Under the pieces are notes generated by a model, which saw nothing but the letters and a program-made list of their open reading frames with translations, was not told the origin of the DNA and ran no database searches. Below, piece after piece: positions 20,934-30,094 of a stretch of 64,000 nucleotides of DNA. The position numbers and the translations under genes are program-made. This DNA comes from an uncultured Actinomycetes bacterium (GTDB taxonomy: Bacteria > Actinomycetota > Actinomycetes > Actinomycetales > Microbacteriaceae), in assembly GCA_903920435.1 (NCBI GenBank), contig CAIXMB010000189.1, positions 1-64,000 on the forward strand, written 5' to 3'. How positions within the stretch are numbered: position 1 is the first letter of the stretch; each line of letters opens with the position of its first letter.

Positions 20934-21842
20934 GTGACTCGACGTGGCCTCCTCCTGTTCGTCGCCCTCGGCATCGCGTGGGGCATCCCGTACCTCTTCA
21001 TCAAGGTCGCGGTCGCCGAACTGGAGCCCGCGATGGTCGTGTTCTCGCGGTCCGCGCTCGCCGCGATCCTGCTCCTGCCCTTCGCCTTCTACCGGCGCGA
21101 GGTGGGCGTGGTGCTGCGCCGCTGGCGGCCACTGCTGGCGTACACGATCGTCGAGATCGTGCTGCCGTGGTACTTCCTGAGCTCGGCCGAGCAGCACCTG
21201 CCCAGCTCCACGGCGGGCCTGCTGCTGGCGGCGGTGCCGCTCGTCGGCGTCGCCGTCGCGTTCTTCATGGGCAGACCGGCGAAGCTCTCCGGCCTCAACT
21301 GGGTGGGTATCGCGGTCGGGATGCTCGGGGTGGCCGCCCTCGTCGGGCTCGACGTGGGCGGGTCCGATCTGCTGAGTGTCGGCGAGATGGCGATCGTCGC
21401 GATCGGCTACGCGATCGGCCCCGCGATCCTCTCGCGCTGGATGCCCGACCTGCCCGGGGTGGGTGTCGTCGCGGTGTCGCTCGCGGGGGCCGCGATCTTC
21501 TACGTGCCCGTGGTCTTCGCGACGGGAGGGTGGCCCACCGCGTGGCCGTCGGCCCCGGTCATCATCGCCATCATCGTGCTCGCCGTGGTGTGCAGCGCTC
21601 TCGCGTTCATCCTGATGCTCGCCCTCATCACCGAGATCGGGCCCGTGCGCGCGACGACGATCACCTACGTCAACCCTGCGGTCGCAATCCTGGCCGGCGT
21701 GATCTTCCTACGCGAGCGCGTCACCGTCTGGACGGTCGTCGGCTTCGTGCTCGTACTCGCCGGCTCGTGGCTGGTCACGCGCAAGCGTCGGGAGCCGATC
21801 GCGCCGTCAGGGGCAGAGGAAGCTGCCGCCCAAGCTCAGTAG
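20934..21842 (+). CDS. EamA/DMT-family transporter
   Basis: Ten-TM pattern, GIAWGIPYLFIKVAVAELEPAMVVFSRSALAAILLLP. Confidence 0.88.
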   Translation: MTRRGLLLFVALGIAWGIPYLFIKVAVAELEPAMVVFSRSALAAILLLPFAFYRREVGVVLRRWRPLLAYTIVEIVLPWYFLSSAEQHLPSSTAGLLLAAVPLVGVAVAFFMGRPAKLSGLNWVGIAVGMLGVAALVGLDVGGSDLLSVGEMAIVAIGYAIGPAILSRWMPDLPGVGVVAVSLAGAAIFYVPVVFATGGWPTAWPSAPVIIAIIVLAVVCSALAFILMLALITEIGPVRATTITYVNPAVAILAGVIFLRERVTVWTVVGFVLVLAGSWLVTRKRREPIAPSGAEEAAAQAQ

Positions 21843-22003
21843 TCGATGCGCGCTTCGCGGTCGACGTCGAGCTCGGTCTCGTCCGCAGCCCATGCCGCGA
21901 GGGCGCTGTCGAGCTGGCGGCGCAGCCACGCCGCATCGGGTTCGCCCGTGGTGCTGGCGAGTTGGCGCATCCGTTCGTCTGCCGTGCCGGTGAGGTCGTC
22001 CAT
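21836..22003 (-). CDS. Small hypothetical protein
   Basis: Hand-read MDDLTGTADERMRQLASTTGEPDAAWLRRQLDSALAAWAADETELDVDREARIDY. Confidence 0.4.
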   Translation of the reverse strand: MDDLTGTADERMRQLASTTGEPDAAWLRRQLDSALAAWAADETELDVDREARIDY

Positions 22004-22012
22004 TGCCGCAGT

Positions 22013-22516
22013 CTAATCAGCGTCGTCGAAGACGTTCCAGCAGATCGCGCTCCTCAGCGCCTGGTCGTCGAGCACGAGCGCACGGATGCCCGCGGGCAGC
22101 TGATCCCGTTGCCAATCCCTCTCCCGCAGCCGATCACCGCCGGCCGCCACCGCCGAGCGGATGGCGTAGGCGGCGGCTCCGAGCTCGTGCGCGGGGACAT
22201 GCGCGACGGCGACCGCCTGCCCTGCGGCGAGAGCCGCGAATCGCGCGGCGTCCGGCAGTCCGCGACCGGCGGCGTTGGCCGTGAAGGCCATGGAGTGCGC
22301 CTGCTTCATCGGCACCTCGCCGCGGATCCACGCGCGGGTGAGCTCGATCGCGTCGCGAGGGCGGGGGTCGGCGATCGCGTCGTCGAAGAGGGGGAGTACA
22401 TGCTCGGCGCACACGGCGGCCCACTCCGCGAGGAGTCGATGGTCGCTGTCGCTGAGCGTTCCGCCGCGACGCACGGTGATGAATCGCGGATCGCGCACCG
22501 CGGGGAGGATCGGCAT
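22013..22516 (-). CDS. Imm-5-like (putative immunity) domain protein
   Basis: DPRFITVRRGGTLSDSDHRLLAEWAAVCAEHVLPLF...AAGQAVAVAHVPAHELGAAAYAI. Confidence 0.65.
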   Translation of the reverse strand: MPILPAVRDPRFITVRRGGTLSDSDHRLLAEWAAVCAEHVLPLFDDAIADPRPRDAIELTRAWIRGEVPMKQAHSMAFTANAAGRGLPDAARFAALAAGQAVAVAHVPAHELGAAAYAIRSAVAAGGDRLRERDWQRDQLPAGIRALVLDDQALRSAICWNVFDDAD

Positions 22517-22522
22517 GCGCGG

Positions 22523-22771
22523 CTAGCGGTCGTCGCGCTTGCGGATCACGGGGATCTTCGAGGTGGTGTTCGCCGACGCCCAGCTCTCGAAGGCGTCGAG
22601 CGCGGCCTGCGCGTCGGGCAGCGGAGGCAGGAGGGGCTGGAACTCGCCGATGAGGTAGACCGTGAACCCGGCGGGCGACTTGATGACCTGGCCGCGGATG
22701 TTGTCCTCGTCGTTCACGATGTCGTAGTCGTGAGAGCGCCACCGGTGGCGGAGGGTGTACGTGCGGGCCAT
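22523..22771 (-). CDS. Hypothetical protein
   Basis: MARTYTLRHRWRSHDYDIVNDEDNIRGQVIKSPAGFTVYLIGEFQPLLPPLPDAQAALDAFESW. Confidence 0.5.
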   Translation of the reverse strand: MARTYTLRHRWRSHDYDIVNDEDNIRGQVIKSPAGFTVYLIGEFQPLLPPLPDAQAALDAFESWASANTTSKIPVIRKRDDR

Positions 22772-22838
22772 GAATCCAGCGTAGGGACTTCGGCACCGCC
22801 ACGCGCTAGCGTTGACAAACGAGCTGAAGGAGGCATCG

Positions 22839-24200
22839 ATGCCGTACGTCGTCACCAATCCCGCCACGGGCGAGACCGGTCGGAGCTACCCGACCTTCAC
22901 CGCGGAGCAGGTCGAGACCGCGGTCGCGGCCGCGGACAAGGCGCACCGCGAGTGGGGCACCACGACAACTCCCGAGGAGCGGGCCGCACTCGTGCGGCGC
23001 GCGGCCGAGCTGCACCGAGAGCGCCGCGAGGAGCTCGCCGACCTCATCGTCGAGGAGATGGGCAAGATCCGCGAGGGCGCGCTCGGTGAGGTCGACTTCG
23101 CCGCCGACATCCTCGAGTACTACGCAGACAACGCCGCGGAGATCATGCGCGACCAGCAGCTCGCCATTCAGGGTGACGGCACCGCGGTCATCCGGCGCAG
23201 CTCGCTCGGGGCGCTCCTGGGCATCATGCCGTGGAACTTCCCGTACTACCAGGTCGCGCGCTTCGCAGGCCCGAACCTCATCATCGGCAACACGGTGCTG
23301 CTCAAGCACGCCAGCCAGTGCCCGGCGTCGGCCGCGGCGCTCGAGCAGATCTTCCTCGACGCGGGATTCCCGGTCGGCGCGTACGTCAACCTCTACATCT
23401 CGAGCGACCAGGCCGCAGACATCATCGCCGACCGTCGCGTGCACGGCGTCTCGCTCACCGGCTCCGAGGGCGCGGGCGCCGCGGTCGCCGAGGTGGCGGG
23501 CCGCAACCTCAAGAAGGTCGTGCTGGAGCTCGGCGGCTCGGACCCGTTCATCGTGCTCTCCACCGACGACCTCGACGCCACGGCGCAGGCGGCGGTCGAC
23601 GCCCGCCTCGACAACAGCGGTCAGTCGTGCAACGGCGCCAAGCGCTTCATCGTCGCCGACGAGCTGCACGACGCCTTCTTGGAGAAGTTCGTCGCGGGCC
23701 TCACCGCGGTGAGCGCCGTCGACCCGACGAGCCCGGATGCCGTGCTCGGCCCGCTCTCGTCGGTGGGCGCCGCCGAGCAGCTCGAGGAGCAGGTGAACCG
23801 CGCCGTCGCGCAGGGCGCTACCCTCGTGGCTGGCGGAACCCGCACGGGAGCGTTCTTCGAGCCGACCGTGCTCACGGGCGTCACCCAGGACATGGACGCG
23901 TACGGCGAGGAGTTCTTCGGCCCGGTCGCCGTCGTGTACCGCGCTGCCGACGAGAACGAGGCCATAGAGATCGCGAACGGCACCAGCTTCGGGCTGGGGT
24001 CGTACCTGTACACGACCGATGCCGAGCAGGCCGAACGCGTCGCCGACCGCATCGAGGCGGGGATGGTCTACGTGAACCTCGTGCTGGCCGACAGCCCCGA
24101 GCTGCCCTTCGGCGGCGTCAAGCGCAGCGGCATCGGCCGCGAGCTCGGCTACCTCGGCGCCGACGAGTTCGTCAACAAGAAGCTCATCCGCTCGGCGTGA
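22839..24200 (+). CDS. Aldehyde dehydrogenase (succinate-semialdehyde dehydrogenase-like)
   Basis: MPWNFPYYQVARFAGPNLIIGN, LTGSEGAGAAVAE, LELGGSDPFIVL, NSGQSCNGAKRF. Confidence 0.9.
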   Translation: MPYVVTNPATGETGRSYPTFTAEQVETAVAAADKAHREWGTTTTPEERAALVRRAAELHRERREELADLIVEEMGKIREGALGEVDFAADILEYYADNAAEIMRDQQLAIQGDGTAVIRRSSLGALLGIMPWNFPYYQVARFAGPNLIIGNTVLLKHASQCPASAAALEQIFLDAGFPVGAYVNLYISSDQAADIIADRRVHGVSLTGSEGAGAAVAEVAGRNLKKVVLELGGSDPFIVLSTDDLDATAQAAVDARLDNSGQSCNGAKRFIVADELHDAFLEKFVAGLTAVSAVDPTSPDAVLGPLSSVGAAEQLEEQVNRAVAQGATLVAGGTRTGAFFEPTVLTGVTQDMDAYGEEFFGPVAVVYRAADENEAIEIANGTSFGLGSYLYTTDAEQAERVADRIEAGMVYVNLVLADSPELPFGGVKRSGIGRELGYLGADEFVNKKLIRSA

Positions 24201-24685
24201 CCACCCTCCGCACGGAGCGGCTCGTGCTCCGGACCGCGCGCGTCGCCGACGCGGCGGTCTGGCACGAGCTGTGGACCGAGCGCGACCCGCGCGTGCCCGC
24301 CCACCGGCGGATCGACGCTGACGGCCGCCCGAGCGTGGGCGACGTCGCCCAGCGCATTCGGGAGGGAGCGCAGCCGCTACTGCTCTCCGTCGAGGTGGAC
24401 GGTGGGGTGATCGGCTACTGCGGGTTGGTCGGCGAGGGCGACGAGCCCGAGCTGGCCTACGAGTTGCTGCGCAGCGCGTGGGGTCGCGGGTACGCCACGG
24501 AGGCGGCGACGGCCGTGGTCGACTGGGCGCGGGCATCCGGCTACCGACGTCTGTGGGCCGGCGTGCGCGACTGGAACACCGCGTCGCGCCGGGTGCTCGC
24601 GAAGGTCGGGTTCGAGGAGACGGAACGGGTGGAACGCGACGCCGTGCACGGCGACTCGATCGCCACTACCCGCGCGCTGGATTGA
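24197..24685 (+). CDS. GNAT-family N-acetyltransferase
   Basis: LRTERLVLRTARVADAAVW, AWGRGYATEAATAVVDWA; GTGA overlap with previous stop. Confidence 0.85.
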   Translation: MTTLRTERLVLRTARVADAAVWHELWTERDPRVPAHRRIDADGRPSVGDVAQRIREGAQPLLLSVEVDGGVIGYCGLVGEGDEPELAYELLRSAWGRGYATEAATAVVDWARASGYRRLWAGVRDWNTASRRVLAKVGFEETERVERDAVHGDSIATTRALD

Positions 24686-25706
24686 CCGCCCGGCTCGCGA
24701 TGGAGGCGCGCTTCACCGTGGGCATCGGCACGAGCGTCTCACCCGAGGCATCGCCGGCGAGCAGCAGCTCGACGGCCCTCCGGCCCATCGCCTCGTGGGG
24801 AAGGGCGATGGTCGTGAGGCCCGGCCGCAAATAGGCGGCGAGCTCGTCGTTGTCGAAGGAGACGATGGAGACGTCATCCGGCACGGAGATTCCCAGCTCG
24901 GTGAGGGCCTGGTAGGCGCCGAACGCGAGCCGGTCGTTCATGCACAGGAGCGCGCGGATGTCGGTCCGCCGCTCGAAGAGCGCACGGGTGGCCTTGTAGC
25001 CCTCGTCGGGCTCCCACAGCCAGATCGATTCCTCCGCGACGAACGCGAGCCCGGCGTCGGACATGCCCTTGCGGATGCCGGCGACCCGCCGGGCCACGGT
25101 CGCGGAGCGGAAGGTGTCGCGCTCGACCTCGTCGTTCTGCCCGAGCAGTGCGATGCCGTCGCGGTGGCCGCCCTCGAGCAGGAGGCGCACTGCCGCCTCC
25201 CCGCCCGCGAACTCGTCCGGGAGCACGGAGGCCGAGTGCTTCGGGTTGGTGGCGTTGAGCATGACCACGGCCGTACCGGCGGGGATGTCGGGCACGAACA
25301 ACTCGCGGGCGCGCATGGTGGCGAAGATGATGCCGTCGACCTGGCGGTCGAGCACCGCGGCGATCGCCTCGGCCTCGCGAGCGGGGTCACCCCCGGTCTC
25401 GAGCACGAGCACGACGTGGCCCGCGGCCTCGGCGGCCTCAAGCGCACCCTTGATCAGGCCGCTCGCGAATCGGGTGGTGGCGACGACGTCGGAGATGAAC
25501 CCGATGGTCAGGGTCTTGTCGGTGCGCAGTCCGCGGGCGGCGACATTGGGCCGGTAGCCGAGAGCCTGGGCGGCGGCGTTCACCCGGTCATGGGCGTCTT
25601 GCGAGAGGCGCGTATCCGGGCGTCCGTTGAGGATCATGGAGGCGGCGGTGGGAGAGAGACCGGCCAAACGCGCGACATCAGCCAGTGTGGCGCGCTTGCT
25701 CGACAT
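24666..25706 (-). CDS. LacI-family transcriptional regulator
   Basis: ATLADVARLAGLSPTAASMILNGRPDTRLSQDAHDRV. Confidence 0.92.
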   Translation of the reverse strand: MSSKRATLADVARLAGLSPTAASMILNGRPDTRLSQDAHDRVNAAAQALGYRPNVAARGLRTDKTLTIGFISDVVATTRFASGLIKGALEAAEAAGHVVLVLETGGDPAREAEAIAAVLDRQVDGIIFATMRARELFVPDIPAGTAVVMLNATNPKHSASVLPDEFAGGEAAVRLLLEGGHRDGIALLGQNDEVERDTFRSATVARRVAGIRKGMSDAGLAFVAEESIWLWEPDEGYKATRALFERRTDIRALLCMNDRLAFGAYQALTELGISVPDDVSIVSFDNDELAAYLRPGLTTIALPHEAMGRRAVELLLAGDASGETLVPMPTVKRASIASRAVNPARG

Positions 25707-25747
25707 CGAGCCGTCCTTTCCCATTCACGCATCGTAGCGATCAGCCG

Positions 25748-25767
25748 AAGTCGCGAATTTGCGACTT
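25748..25767. promoter_or_regulatory. Inverted repeat AAGTCGC-GAATTT-GCGACTT
   Basis: 7-bp perfect arms between divergent LacI gene and ABC operon. Confidence 0.55.
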
Positions 25768-25800
25768 GACATCGCTACGGCTTGCGTTCACTATAAGTCA

Positions 25801-25818
25801 TGCTAAACCCATTTAGCA
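25801..25818. promoter_or_regulatory. LacI-type operator candidate TGCTAAA-CCCA-TTTAGCA
   Basis: 7-bp perfect arms just downstream of TATAAG (25792-25797). Confidence 0.65.
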
Positions 25819-25941
25819 CGCACCAAATCGGCACCTAGTGCCGGTACCGGCCCGAATCCCAGGCCCGGATGCACCCACCTCGGGTGTTGATGGAAGGCCG
25901 ACGGTCTGCATCAATCACAGAAGACAAAGGAGTCAAACGAG

Positions 25942-27297
25942 ATGGCATTCTCTCGACCTCGCGCCCGTTTCGGACGCGGACCTGTGGCAGTCGTGGCGAT
26001 CGCCGCTGTGGCCGCCCTGGGCTTGGCGGGCTGCGCGCCCGGCGGATCCAGCCCCACCGCCACCAACTCGGTGGAGGTCAGCACCGAGCTCACCACCGAC
26101 CCGGTGGTGCTCACCATCGCCGACGAGACGGGCTTCCCCCTCACCGACGACCTCGCTGCCGAGTTCACCAAGCAGTACCCGAACGTCACGTTCAACATCA
26201 CGCGCGATACCTTCGCCAACCTCACGGCGAACGCACCCAAGCTGCTCGCGAGCGACACTCCCCCCGACCTCATCCGCCTCCCCACGATCGGTGACACGGT
26301 CAAGGACGGCCTGCTCGCCAACCTCGATCCGTGGTTTGACGCGTACGGCTGGGACAAGTGGTCGGAGGCACAGCTCGCTCCGCTGCGCATGGGCGACGAC
26401 GGCGTGCGCGGTCACGGCTCGCTGTACCAGCTCGGCCTCGGCTACAGCATCACGGGCATCTACATGAACACGAAGCTCGCCGACCAGCTGGGCATCAAGA
26501 ACACCCCCACCACGCTCGCCGAGCTCGAGGAGGACTTCGCCATCGCGAAGGCCGGCGGTGTGCTGCCGATGATGGAGGGCGACAAGGACGGCGTGGTCAA
26601 CTTCGTCGTGCAGGCCGCCATCAACCAGTACGCGGACCCGAAGGAGCTGATGGACTGGATCCTCAACGTCGAGGGTGCGACCTACGACACCCCCGGTAAC
26701 GTCAAGGGCGCGGAGCTCATCAAGAAGTGGGCCGACGCCGGCTACTTCCCGAGCGACATCAACTCGATCGACTACGCGACGTTCGTGAGCCGGTTCCAGG
26801 GCGGCGAGGGCCTCTTCACCTTCAACGGCAACTGGGCGGCCGCCGACACGCAGGCGAAGATGGGCGACGACGTCGCGTTCTTCCTGGTGCCGCCGGTCGA
26901 AGAGGGCGGCAACCACGTCGCCATGGGCGCCGCGAACTCGTTCTCGGTGGCCGCGGGTTCGAAGCACCTCAACGAGATCGTGTTCTTCCTCAACTGGATC
27001 CACACGAACGACAAGGCGCGCCAGATCGTGACCGACGTGACCGGAGCAGCTCCCGGCGGTGACCCGTCGCAGACGCAGCCCAAGGTCGCTCCCGGCTCGC
27101 TCATCGAGAACGCGCTCGCCATGTCCGCCCAGATCGCCGCGGAGAACGGCCAGGTCGACTTCATGGCCAACGCGACCGCGGGCATCTACGCGGGCGCCAT
27201 CATTCCCGAGTCACAGCTCCTCGTGACCGGGCAGATCAGCGGTCAGGACTTCGTCACGGCCGTCCAGAAGTTCTACGCAGACGAACTCGCTGGCTGA
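25942..27297 (+). CDS. Sugar ABC transporter substrate-binding lipoprotein
   Basis: Signal with LAGCAPGG lipobox; extracellular solute-binding protein family 1 pattern. Confidence 0.9.
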   Translation: MAFSRPRARFGRGPVAVVAIAAVAALGLAGCAPGGSSPTATNSVEVSTELTTDPVVLTIADETGFPLTDDLAAEFTKQYPNVTFNITRDTFANLTANAPKLLASDTPPDLIRLPTIGDTVKDGLLANLDPWFDAYGWDKWSEAQLAPLRMGDDGVRGHGSLYQLGLGYSITGIYMNTKLADQLGIKNTPTTLAELEEDFAIAKAGGVLPMMEGDKDGVVNFVVQAAINQYADPKELMDWILNVEGATYDTPGNVKGAELIKKWADAGYFPSDINSIDYATFVSRFQGGEGLFTFNGNWAAADTQAKMGDDVAFFLVPPVEEGGNHVAMGAANSFSVAAGSKHLNEIVFFLNWIHTNDKARQIVTDVTGAAPGGDPSQTQPKVAPGSLIENALAMSAQIAAENGQVDFMANATAGIYAGAIIPESQLLVTGQISGQDFVTAVQKFYADELAG

Positions 27298-27374
27298 TCG
27301 ATGAAAGACCGTAATCGAACTCGAGGCGTCAGCCGCACGGAATCGCGTGCCTGGCGTGGTGAAGGACTGCCGGC

Positions 27375-28289
27375 GTGACGACTTCGATTGCGCCTCGCCG
27401 GGCCGCTGCTCGCTCAGCGGCCCGGCGGGGAACCCTCCTCGGCTGGCTCTTCGCCGTGCCGGCCCTCGTGGCGTACTGCGCCTTCGTGATCTACCCGCTC
27501 GCCCTGGGCATCCAGTACTCGTTCTACAAGTGGAACGGCGTCGGCCCGTCGGAGTGGGTGGGCTTCGCGAACTACCTCCGGGTCTTCACGGATGCGACGC
27601 TCCTCGGCTCGATCGGCAACGCCTTCGTGCTCATCGGCTTCTTCACGGTCATCCCCGTAGCAGCCGGACTGGTGCTCGCCACCCTGATCCGCTCGCTGAA
27701 GCCGGGCCCGTTCTCGAGCCTCTCGCAGACGATCCTCTTCCTGCCCCAGATCATCCCCCTGGCCGCCGCCGGTATCGCCTGGTCGTGGATGTACGCGCAG
27801 ACGGGCGCGGTCAACCAGGTGCTGAGTGCGATCGGCCTCGGGTTCCTGGCCCGCCCGTGGCTCGGCGACTTCCAGACCGCCCTGCCCGCCGTGGGCCTCA
27901 TCGGCTCGTGGGTGCTCACCGGGCTGTGCACGGTCCTGTTCCTCACGGGCATCGGCAAGATCGACCAGTCGCTGTACGAGGCGGTGCGCCTCGACGGCGC
28001 CAGCTGGTGGCGCGAGTTCGTCACCATCACCATCCCGGGCCTTCGCCAGGAGATCGCCGTGCTGGTGACCATCACCGTCATCGCCGCGCTCAGCAGCTTC
28101 GACATCATCTACACCACGACCCTCGGCGGGCCGGGGCGCGCGACCCTCGTTCCCGGAATCTCGATCTACCGCATCGGATTCACGCAGAGCGAGGTGGGCC
28201 TGGCCTCCGCGTTCGGGATCGTGCTCATGGCGCTCGTCCTCGCGTGCGTGCTCCCGATCCAGCGCCTGGCGAGAGCGAGCGACCGATGA
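27375..28289 (+). CDS. Sugar ABC transporter permease (MalF-like)
   Basis: YEAVRLDGASWWREFVTITIPGL (EAA loop). Confidence 0.9.
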   Translation: MTTSIAPRRAAARSAARRGTLLGWLFAVPALVAYCAFVIYPLALGIQYSFYKWNGVGPSEWVGFANYLRVFTDATLLGSIGNAFVLIGFFTVIPVAAGLVLATLIRSLKPGPFSSLSQTILFLPQIIPLAAAGIAWSWMYAQTGAVNQVLSAIGLGFLARPWLGDFQTALPAVGLIGSWVLTGLCTVLFLTGIGKIDQSLYEAVRLDGASWWREFVTITIPGLRQEIAVLVTITVIAALSSFDIIYTTTLGGPGRATLVPGISIYRIGFTQSEVGLASAFGIVLMALVLACVLPIQRLARASDR

Positions 28290-29110
28290 TCGTCAACAAG
28301 TCGGAGTTCGTGATCGGGCGCATCGTGCTCGTCGTCGTCCTGATCCTCACCGTGATCCCCCTCGTGAACATGCTCTCCGCGGCGCTCCAGCCCGCGGACA
28401 CCAACCCCACCGGGCTCACCTTCCCGACCGACCCGCAGTGGGTCAACTTCGTCACCGCCTTCAACACCGGCAACGTGTGGCGCCTGATGGGCTCGAGCCT
28501 GTTCATCGTGATCTTCGTCGTGCCCGTGAGCCTGCTCTTCGCGACCCTCGCGGGCTACGCCCTGGGCAACCTCCGCATTCGCGGCGGCCGCTTCCTCTTC
28601 ATCTTCCTGATCCTCGGCCTGACCATCCCGTTCGAGGCGCTCATCATCCCGCTGTACTACGAGATCCAGAGCATGGGCATCCTCAATACGCAGTGGGCGG
28701 TCATCTTCCCGCTGATCGGGCTCTACATGCCGTTCAGTGTGGTCTGGATGCGCGCGCACTTCATCGGGGTACCGCAGGAGCTCTCCGAGGCCGCCCGAGT
28801 GGACGGCGCGACCACGCTCCAGGAGTTCCGCCGCATCCAGCTGCCGCTCGCACGGCCGGCGCTGTCGGCCCTCGCGATCCTGCTGTTCCTCTGGACGTGG
28901 AATCAGTTCCTGCTGCCCGTCGTGCTCATCTCCGACCCGCTCAACCGCACGGTCGCGGGGGCGCTCACGTTCTTCCAGGGGCAGTACTACTCGAGCATCC
29001 CGCTGCTGAATGCGGGGGCGCTCATCATCATCGTGCCCACGATCCTCGTGTTCGTGATCTTCCAGCGGCAGTTCATCGCTGCTCTCCTCCAAGGCGCAGT
29101 AAAGGGCTGA
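28286..29110 (+). CDS. Sugar ABC transporter permease (MalG-like)
   Basis: SEAARVDGATTLQEFRRIQLPLARPAL (EAA loop). Confidence 0.9.
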   Translation: MIVNKSEFVIGRIVLVVVLILTVIPLVNMLSAALQPADTNPTGLTFPTDPQWVNFVTAFNTGNVWRLMGSSLFIVIFVVPVSLLFATLAGYALGNLRIRGGRFLFIFLILGLTIPFEALIIPLYYEIQSMGILNTQWAVIFPLIGLYMPFSVVWMRAHFIGVPQELSEAARVDGATTLQEFRRIQLPLARPALSALAILLFLWTWNQFLLPVVLISDPLNRTVAGALTFFQGQYYSSIPLLNAGALIIIVPTILVFVIFQRQFIAALLQGAVKG

Positions 29111-29119
29111 CCCGCGACC

Positions 29120-30094
29120 ATGACGTTCACTCTCGACACCCACTGGGTGTGGGACTTCTGGCTTGCCGACGACGGCGACCGGTTCCACATGTACTACCTG
29201 CACGCACCGAAGTCACTCGGCGACCAGAACCTCCGCCATCGCAACGCGAGGGTGGGCCACGCCAGCTCCACGGACCTGACGAACTGGACCGACCACGGCG
29301 TCGTGCTCGAGCCGGGCGCTGCCGGGAGCTTCGACGAGACCGCCACGTGGACGGGCTGCGTCGTGATGGGCCCGGACGGCCTGTGGCGGATGTTCTACAC
29401 CGGCTCCCGGTTCCTCTCCGCGGACTCGAATGCCAACATCGAGACCGTCGGTGTCGCGACGTCGGCCGACCTCCACACCTGGGTGAAGGCTCCCGGCCCC
29501 GTCGCCGTGGCCGACCCCCGGTGGTACGAGAAGCTCGGCGACTCCGCGTGGCCCGAGGAGGCGTGGCGCGACCCGTGGGTGTACGCCGACCCCGACGGCG
29601 CGGGCTGGCACATGCTGCTCACCGCGCGCGCGAACAGCGGCGACGAGTGGGATCGGGGCGTGATCGCGCACGCGACCTCGCCCGACCTCCAGACCTGGAC
29701 GGTTCACCCCCCGGTCAGTGCCGCCGGCGCGGGCTTCAAGCACCTCGAGGTGCCGCAGATCGTGTCGATCGGCTCGCGGGCGCTGCTGCTCTTCTCGTGC
29801 GACAGTCCCGCGCTCGCCGGTGCGCGCGCGGGCGGCACCGGCGGCATCTGGGCGGTCGAGGCGGCACACCCGGCCGGTCCGTTCGACGTGAGCGCTGCGG
29901 TGCGCGTCGTCGACGAGAGGCTCTACAGCGGGCGGATCCTCCGTGACCGCGACGGGCAGTACGTGATGCTCGCCTTCGAGAACTCGACTGCCGATGGGCA
30001 GTTCGTGGGGTCGCTCTCCGACCCCCTACCCGTCTCCTGGGAGACCGGCAGTGCCGCGGTCACCCTGCTGCACCCGTCGAAGGAAGTCGCATGA
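29120..30094 (+). CDS. GH32/beta-fructosidase-like glycoside hydrolase
   Basis: HWVWDFWLADDGDRFHMYYLHAP...WRDPWVYADPDGAGWHML. Confidence 0.7.
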   Translation: MTFTLDTHWVWDFWLADDGDRFHMYYLHAPKSLGDQNLRHRNARVGHASSTDLTNWTDHGVVLEPGAAGSFDETATWTGCVVMGPDGLWRMFYTGSRFLSADSNANIETVGVATSADLHTWVKAPGPVAVADPRWYEKLGDSAWPEEAWRDPWVYADPDGAGWHMLLTARANSGDEWDRGVIAHATSPDLQTWTVHPPVSAAGAGFKHLEVPQIVSIGSRALLLFSCDSPALAGARAGGTGGIWAVEAAHPAGPFDVSAAVRVVDERLYSGRILRDRDGQYVMLAFENSTADGQFVGSLSDPLPVSWETGSAAVTLLHPSKEVA

